Part shown: piece by piece, positions 59,534-64,000 of the stretch | Numbering within the stretch: the stretch's first letter is position 1 | Layout: each line of letters starts with the position of its first letter | From: Sphingomonas mucosissima | GTDB taxonomy: Bacteria; Pseudomonadota; Alphaproteobacteria; Sphingomonadales; Sphingomonadaceae | Assembly: GCF_002197665.1 (NCBI RefSeq) | Contig: NZ_NBBJ01000003.1 | Location: 310,001 to 374,000, forward strand | Length of the DNA stretch: 64,000 nt | Direction of reading: 5' to 3' | Program-made: the position numbers and the translations under genes | Notes under the pieces: generated by a model | Databases searched by the model: none | What the model was told of the DNA's origin: nothing | The model's input: only the letters and a program-made list of their open reading frames with translations

Positions 59534-60571
59534 GTGACGCGATATCCGACGCTGCCGCTCGCGGCGGATCTTTACAACGATCTCGAGCCTTCTCCCGAAT
59601 CCAGCTGGCGCGATCTTGTGCCGGGGCTGATGGTGGCCGGGCTCGCCACCATGGCGGCGGCCTTCGTCGCCGATCATTATGGCGCACCGCTGACGCTGAT
59701 GGCGCTGTTGATCGGGTTGGCGCTCAATTTCCTTGGTGCCGATCGGCGCATGGGGCCGGGTCTCGGCTTTGCCTCCAAGACGCTGCTGCGGTGGGGCATC
59801 GTGCTTGTCGGCGCGCGCATCACGCTTGGGCAGATCGTCGGGCTTGGCCCGATGACGCTGCTCGCCGTCGTAGTGATCCTGCTGGTGACGCTGGGCAGCG
59901 GGGTGATCATTGCGCGCGCGCTTGGCCTTGGCAGCGCGTTTGGTACGTTGGCAGGCGGTGCGGTGGCGATCTGCGGCGCATCGGCAGCGATGGCGCTGGC
60001 GACGACCTTGGGCGAGAGGCGCGCCAATCAGGCACAGCTGGCCTTGGTGCTCGTCGGCATTTCCGCCGCGAGCGCCACCGCGATGTTCCTCTACCCCACC
60101 CTGGCTCACCAACTGGGGCTCACCGATCGGCAGGCCGGCTTCATGCTCGGCGCGTCGGTCCATGACGTGGCGCAGGCACTCGGCGCCGGCTACAGCTATT
60201 CGGACAGTGCGGGCCAGATCGCAGCGATCGTGAAGCTGACGCGTGTCGCCCTGCTCGCGCCCGTGCTCGCGCTGGTCGCGGCGTTCTTTCGGCCAGAGGA
60301 CGGCAAGAAGACCGGGATCACGCTGCCGTGGTTCGTCGTCGGATTCTTTGCCTTTGCTGGCATCAACTCACTCGGCATCATCCCGGCGATCGCGAGCCGC
60401 GGCGTACAGGATGTCGCCACGGCTTGTCTTGCCTGTGCTGTCGCCGCGACGGGGATACGCGCGCCGATGAGCTCGTTGCTGGAAACGGGGATGAAGCCGA
60501 TCCTGGTGATCGTGATTGCGTCGCTGGTGGCGCTGGCGCTGTCGCTCGCCGGGGCGCTGATCCTGCTCTAA
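59534..60571 (+). CDS. YeiH family (putative sulfate/sulfite exporter) membrane protein
   Basis: 345 residues with about ten transmembrane helices, of the UPF0324/PSE (putative sulfate exporter) family: MALLIGLALNFLGADRRMGP, LLRWGIVLVGARITLGQIVG, AGGAVAICGASAAMALATTL, LTDRQAGFMLGASVHDVAQA and ASRGVQDVATACLACAVAAT. The GASVHDVAQ loop is diagnostic. The start is GTG at 59534. Family members are proposed to export sulfite or sulfate, and here it would relieve the oxyanion load from desulfonation (inference). It is 62 bases after the sulfoquinovosidase gene in the same direction and so likely the last gene of the operon. Confidence 0.82.
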   Translation: MTRYPTLPLAADLYNDLEPSPESSWRDLVPGLMVAGLATMAAAFVADHYGAPLTLMALLIGLALNFLGADRRMGPGLGFASKTLLRWGIVLVGARITLGQIVGLGPMTLLAVVVILLVTLGSGVIIARALGLGSAFGTLAGGAVAICGASAAMALATTLGERRANQAQLALVLVGISAASATAMFLYPTLAHQLGLTDRQAGFMLGASVHDVAQALGAGYSYSDSAGQIAAIVKLTRVALLAPVLALVAAFFRPEDGKKTGITLPWFVVGFFAFAGINSLGIIPAIASRGVQDVATACLACAVAATGIRAPMSSLLETGMKPILVIVIASLVALALSLAGALILL

Positions 60572-60595
60572 GCCAAAGATGAGCAGCCGGCGTGA

Positions 60596-61669
60596 TCACG
60601 CCGGCCGCCAGTGGATCCACTCGCCATAGGGGTGGCAGGTCGCGAGATGGCGGCGGACGCCGTCTGGCCAGCACGTCAGCATCAGTCGTACCTCACTGCG
60701 ACATTCAGTCCATTCGAAGCTGATCCACGCCAGAGGCCGCGCCTGGTCGGCACCCGCGCCGGCGCGGTGAATATGGTCCGTTATCGCGGCGCGTTGCTGC
60801 GCGTTGAGATATTGCAGCACCATGGAATGGAAGACGACGCGGCACAGCCCGGCTGGCTGGGGCGTTGCGAGCTGTCGCGGCAGCCAGCGGGTCAGATCGT
60901 CGCGATCGATGGCGGGCGGATGCGCCTGCGCCAGCGCGATCGCCTGCGTCAGCAGGGCGGCGCGGAACGGATCGTCGGTCCACGCGAACGAGGACAATCG
61001 CTCGCGTGCGGCCGCATCGGAGACGTCGAGCGGCCGGAGGTCGACACCGCGTGCTGCCGCGATCCTGACACTGCCGACGGGGGCCGCCGCACCGCGCCAT
61101 GCGGGCGCCACAAGCACGGGCGATCCGGCCGATCCCGCTTCCTGCCCGCCCAGATCGTAGCGGTAATGGGCAAGGTTCAGGTTGAGCCCGGCGCTCGAGC
61201 CAAGTTCAAGCAACGTGAACGGCATGTCGACCATGCTGGCGACAACCATCAATGCCGCGACAATCGCACCGGCGCGAGCAACCTCGTTGGTTTGCGGCGG
61301 ATCGCGCATCCATGCGGCGATGAACTCGTCCCGCTCGGCCATCACTGCCCCAACCGCCCCGTCGAAATCGTCATGGTCGTGGCGGAGCAACGTGGCGAGA
61401 CGCCCATCCTCGTCTGCTCGGGCCAACGCGTGAAGCGCGCCATTGAAGCGCATGGCCAAGCCCGCCGCGGCCGCATCGCCCGGCCAGTTGCGGATCAGGG
61501 CGGCGGTACGCGGCGCACGGTGAAGTTGACGCTGGCCGGCTTCCAGCAGGGCAGCGACGAACGGCTGATCAAGCGATCGCAGGACGATCGCCTGGCGCGC
61601 CAGCACCGCGACTTCGGCGCCGGCAGCCGTTTCGAATGGTGAAAGGAAGATGGTTAGAACTCCTTCCAC
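60596..61669 (-). CDS. DUF2332 family protein
   Basis: 357 residues, typical DUF2332 length. Landmarks: [17 protein letters not shown] near the N-terminus, [40 protein letters not shown] (a methyltransferase-like GxSxGLNL glycine loop), [15 protein letters not shown] core and [19 protein letters not shown]. The family is widespread, without known activity. The start is uncertain: the GTG at 61669 overlaps the chemoreceptor stop by 16 bases and has no clear ribosome-binding site, whereas AAGGAG (61665-61660 on the minus strand) is followed 8 bases later by ATC, not a normal start. Possibly coupled to the chemoreceptor gene. Confidence 0.8.
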   Translation of the reverse strand: MEGVLTIFLSPFETAAGAEVAVLARQAIVLRSLDQPFVAALLEAGQRQLHRAPRTAALIRNWPGDAAAAGLAMRFNGALHALARADEDGRLATLLRHDHDDFDGAVGAVMAERDEFIAAWMRDPPQTNEVARAGAIVAALMVVASMVDMPFTLLELGSSAGLNLNLAHYRYDLGGQEAGSAGSPVLVAPAWRGAAAPVGSVRIAAARGVDLRPLDVSDAAARERLSSFAWTDDPFRAALLTQAIALAQAHPPAIDRDDLTRWLPRQLATPQPAGLCRVVFHSMVLQYLNAQQRAAITDHIHRAGAGADQARPLAWISFEWTECRSEVRLMLTCWPDGVRRHLATCHPYGEWIHWRPA

Positions 61670-63498
61670 GTGTCATCCGCGCGTACCAGCGCGGAAACGG
61701 CGGCCGCGGGCAAAGCGCGGGTCGGGCCGGCGAAGCGCGAAGGCTCCATGGGCCGGGAAGCGGCACGCTTCGGCCCGCGTCCGGCGGTGATGAAGCGGCC
61801 GGCCTGATCGGCCAGCCCGCTGACCTCGCCAACCAGACTGCGCGCTGCGGCCGAGGTTTGCTCGACCATCGCGGCGTTCTGCTGCGTGGACTGGTCCATC
61901 GTCCCGATCGCCGCTGAAATCTGCGTGATCGCGGCCGACTGCGCCTGATTGTCCACCGCCATCGATGCCAGCAGTTCGTGGACCTGCGCCACGTCGCCAG
62001 AGATGTTTGCCAGCGCGCCATCCACCTTGGTGACGGCCTCGACCGCGGTGACGATGTCGGTCTGCGTGACGGTCAGCTGACTGCGCGCGCGCTTCGCTTC
62101 TTCCTCGGCGCGCATCGCCAGCGCCGAGACGAGGTCTGCCACCACCGCGAAGCCGCGGCCGGCATCACCAGCACGCCCCGCCTCGACGGCGGCGTTCATC
62201 GCCAGAACCCGCGTCTGGAACGCGATCTTGTCGAGCCCCTCGATTACGCTGTCGATGCCCTTGGCACTGTCGCTGACACGCCCCATCGCCTGCACCGCCT
62301 CGTCCGCCACCGCACGGCCGCCACCGACCGTAGCGATTGCCTGATCGGCGCGCTCCACCGTCCGCGTTGCCGCAACAGCCGAGGCGCGCAGGCGGCCGTC
62401 CATTTGCGCGACCGATGCCGCCGTCTCCTCCAGCGAAGCGGCGTTGCTTTCCGTGCGCCGTGCGAGGTCTTCGGAGGCTTGGGCGATCTCGCCCGAACCG
62501 GTGCGGATTGCAGCGGCACTTTCCGACACCGATCCGATCAGGTCGTGCAGCCGGACAAGCGCCTCGTTGAAATTCGTCTTGAGCGCCGCATAATGAGCGG
62601 GGAACTCCGCCGTGATCTGCGCCGTCAGGTCGCCCTCGGACAGCCGGGCAAGCTGCGTCGACACCGCATCAACCACCAGCTTCTGCGCGACATCGGCATC
62701 CGCCTTGGCAGCATCGGCGGCCTGTTTGGCGATGGCGGCATCCTGGAACACCGATACCGCACGCGCCATTGCGCCCAATTCGTCACCCCTGCTGGTGGCG
62801 GGAACGGTGACGTCGTTGCGGCCCGCGGCCAGTTCGCCCATCGTCTGCGTCAATGCCGTCACCGGGCGCGAGATCGCGCGGGTCAGCAGCACCGCCAGCA
62901 CCACCGCCAATCCGATCAGCAGGATGCCGCCGATCGCCATGGCAGTGAAGCCCATCGCGATGGCGCCTTCCTGCCGAGCAGCGTTGCGCTCGATCGCGCT
63001 GGTCTCGGCATCGCGGATCGCGCGCAGCGGCAGCACCGCGGCGCTGACCAGCACCGCCTTACCGGCGCCGCGTACCTCCTCCTCCGCCGCAAGCCGCTCG
63101 CCTCGCTTGACGCGCGCGATCAACCGGTCGCCCCAGTTACGCCGCCACGCCAGCGTCTCGCGCTGGGAGGTCAGCAACGCTTCGCGCTCCTGCCCGGTCA
63201 GCACTGCCGCCAGTTCGGCCGCGGTTGCGTCATATTCGACGCGCGCTTCCTCGTAGGACTTGAGGTAGGTCGAGTCCGCCGTGACGAGAAAGCCGCGTAG
63301 CTGGCTGTTCTGGCGCAGCAGCGACGTTTCCAGCGTCTGCGCGCGGGCATAGAGCGACTGGCTGGCATTGCTCAGCCGGGTCGACTCCCGGATCGATGCG
63401 AAGTTGGTGTACAACATCACCATCATCGCCAGCGCTGCCGTACAGATCAGCAAGAACGACAGGCTCAGTTTGCGCGATATGCTCATCGCCGTCAGCAT
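61654..63498 (-). CDS. Methyl-accepting chemotaxis protein
   Basis: 614 residues by the chosen start. A transmembrane helix at about 10-30 and a four-helix-bundle periplasmic sensor (about 35-180) are followed by a second helix (about 190-215), HAMP (about 218-270), a second HAMP-like segment ([20 protein letters not shown]) and the cytoplasmic signalling hairpin with the tip [34 protein letters not shown]. The very C-terminus, DDTWKEF, resembles the CheR/CheB-tethering pentapeptide (NWETF-like). The start at 63498 is preferred because GAAGG lies 8 bases before; ATG at 63504 and 63549 are alternatives. Its ligand is unknown. It is co-directional with and 69 bases downstream of a TonB receptor gene. 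Confidence 0.88.
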   Translation of the reverse strand: MLTAMSISRKLSLSFLLICTAALAMMVMLYTNFASIRESTRLSNASQSLYARAQTLETSLLRQNSQLRGFLVTADSTYLKSYEEARVEYDATAAELAAVLTGQEREALLTSQRETLAWRRNWGDRLIARVKRGERLAAEEEVRGAGKAVLVSAAVLPLRAIRDAETSAIERNAARQEGAIAMGFTAMAIGGILLIGLAVVLAVLLTRAISRPVTALTQTMGELAAGRNDVTVPATSRGDELGAMARAVSVFQDAAIAKQAADAAKADADVAQKLVVDAVSTQLARLSEGDLTAQITAEFPAHYAALKTNFNEALVRLHDLIGSVSESAAAIRTGSGEIAQASEDLARRTESNAASLEETAASVAQMDGRLRASAVAATRTVERADQAIATVGGGRAVADEAVQAMGRVSDSAKGIDSVIEGLDKIAFQTRVLAMNAAVEAGRAGDAGRGFAVVADLVSALAMRAEEEAKRARSQLTVTQTDIVTAVEAVTKVDGALANISGDVAQVHELLASMAVDNQAQSAAITQISAAIGTMDQSTQQNAAMVEQTSAAARSLVGEVSGLADQAGRFITAGRGPKRAASRPMEPSRFAGPTRALPAAAVSALVRADDTWKEF

Positions 63499-63566
63499 CG
63501 GCATTGCCTTCAATTCTAAGAAGGAACAGGAGGAGAAAGGGAGGCGCAAGCGCCCCCCTCTGTCCC

Positions 63567-64000
63567 TCAGAAGTCCAGACGCGCGGTCAGCGACGTGTTG
63601 CGGCCGTTCAGCGGACGCCCACGGACAATGCCGGTCGCAGGAATGGAGGCATCGTCAAAGGCATTGAACGCCTTCACGTTGAACAGATTGCTCGCGTTCA
63701 GCGTCAGCTCCAGGCGTGGCACCGGCCGGAACTGCAGAAAGGCGTTGGTCGTAACGAAGCCGGGCATGCGCAGCACATTGTCATCCTGTGCGAAGCTGCC
63801 GGTTGTCCCGATTAGCACCGCACCCACCGCAAAGCGTTCCGTGACGATCTGCGGCGTCGTCTGGAAGATGAACTTCGCCTGGTGCCGGGGAATGTTTCCG
63901 GCCACCGCAGGGTTGATGCGATCGCGGACGATCTCGGCATCGGTATAGGTTCCGCCGGCGGTGAGGCTGAATACCCCGCGCCGATAGCCGCCCTCGAATT
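63567..64000 (-). CDS. TonB-dependent receptor, C-terminal part (5' end outside window)
   Basis: 144 residues of the C-terminal barrel are visible, open to the window edge. Strand pairs [60 protein letters not shown] and [20 protein letters not shown] are typical of a TonB receptor, including the SNLFN-like near-terminal motif and the final LTARLDF. The N-terminus, plug and ligand class cannot be judged. The chemoreceptor gene lies 69 bases after its stop in the same direction, so receptor and chemoreceptor may respond to one nutrient. Confidence 0.88.
   Translation of the reverse strand, partial: FEGGYRRGVFSLTAGGTYTDAEIVRDRINPAVAGNIPRHQAKFIFQTTPQIVTERFAVGAVLIGTTGSFAQDDNVLRMPGFVTTNAFLQFRPVPRLELTLNASNLFNVKAFNAFDDASIPATGIVRGRPLNGRNTSLTARLDF

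Noticed and set aside
42573..60571. Other sulfoquinovose routes (sulfo-EMP, sulfo-ED, sulfo-transaldolase)
   Set aside because: No sulfofructose kinase, isomerase, aldolase, SQ dehydrogenase or sulfolactaldehyde reductase-like gene is visible; the enzymes present fit the monooxygenase route.
1..64000. tRNA, rRNA, CRISPR, prophage or insertion sequences
   Set aside because: I saw no cloverleaf, rRNA core motif, regular direct-repeat array, integrase or transposase; reading by eye could still miss a small RNA.

Overview
The window is high-GC DNA with the gene content of an aerobic alphaproteobacterium of the sphingomonad type (Sphingomonas or a close relative). The reasons are four complete and one partial TonB-dependent receptors with no ABC uptake system, two receptor/PepSY pairs, several small proteins of kinds I associate with this group, frequent GTG/TTG starts and ATGA or TGATG stop-start overlaps, and dispersed GC-rich palindromic repeats. 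I see no rRNA, tRNA, CRISPR array, phage module or insertion sequence. The genus is inferred from gene content only.

Layout. 0-12 kb: partial PilZ-like gene, aldehyde dehydrogenase, amidohydrolase, a siderophore-receptor/PepSY pair, DUF2946, haloacid dehalogenase, purT, an AbgB-like amidohydrolase and a GNAT enzyme. 12-13.3 kb: four very small genes, one with an MbcA/ParS/Xre-type toxin-binding domain. 13.6-16.5 kb: amino-sugar operon with a CutC domain fused to a SIS deaminase, then nagA. 16.6-22 kb: four-PAS hybrid histidine kinase, a Gdx/SugE-type SMR exporter with a TTG start, and a PaaX-type regulator divergent from a desaturase. 22-28.9 kb: a second receptor/PepSY pair, then a receptor divergent from a TetR regulator. 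29-42.3 kb: two glutathione transferases, an exported amidohydrolase, the alpha-2-macroglobulin/PbpC pair and an SPL-type radical SAM protein.

The most interesting part is 42.6-60.6 kb, which reads as one catabolic island for sulfoquinovose (SQ) and its glyceryl glycoside, the head group of plant and algal sulfolipid. It holds a GH31 enzyme with the K/E/R/W/Y sulfonate-pocket residues of sulfoquinovosidases, an SsuD-like FMNH2-dependent monooxygenase, a flavodoxin-fold FMN reductase and an aldo-keto reductase. These match the sulfo-SMO route known from Agrobacterium: glycoside to SQ, SQ to 6-oxoglucose plus sulfite, 6-oxoglucose to glucose. Around this core are a TonB receptor and an ExuT-like MFS carrier (in place of the Agrobacterium ABC importer), a LacI regulator, a molybdenum sulfite dehydrogenase with its cytochrome c, a YeiH-type exporter, and glpK/glpD/glpR, which could use the glycerol released from the glycoside.

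An identical 12-bp palindromic core, in opposite orientations, lies in the leader of the MFS gene and between the divergent receptor and aldo-keto reductase genes. It is a plausible operator for the LacI protein and ties the pieces into one regulon. The window closes with a DUF2332 gene, a chemoreceptor and the 3' end of another TonB receptor gene.
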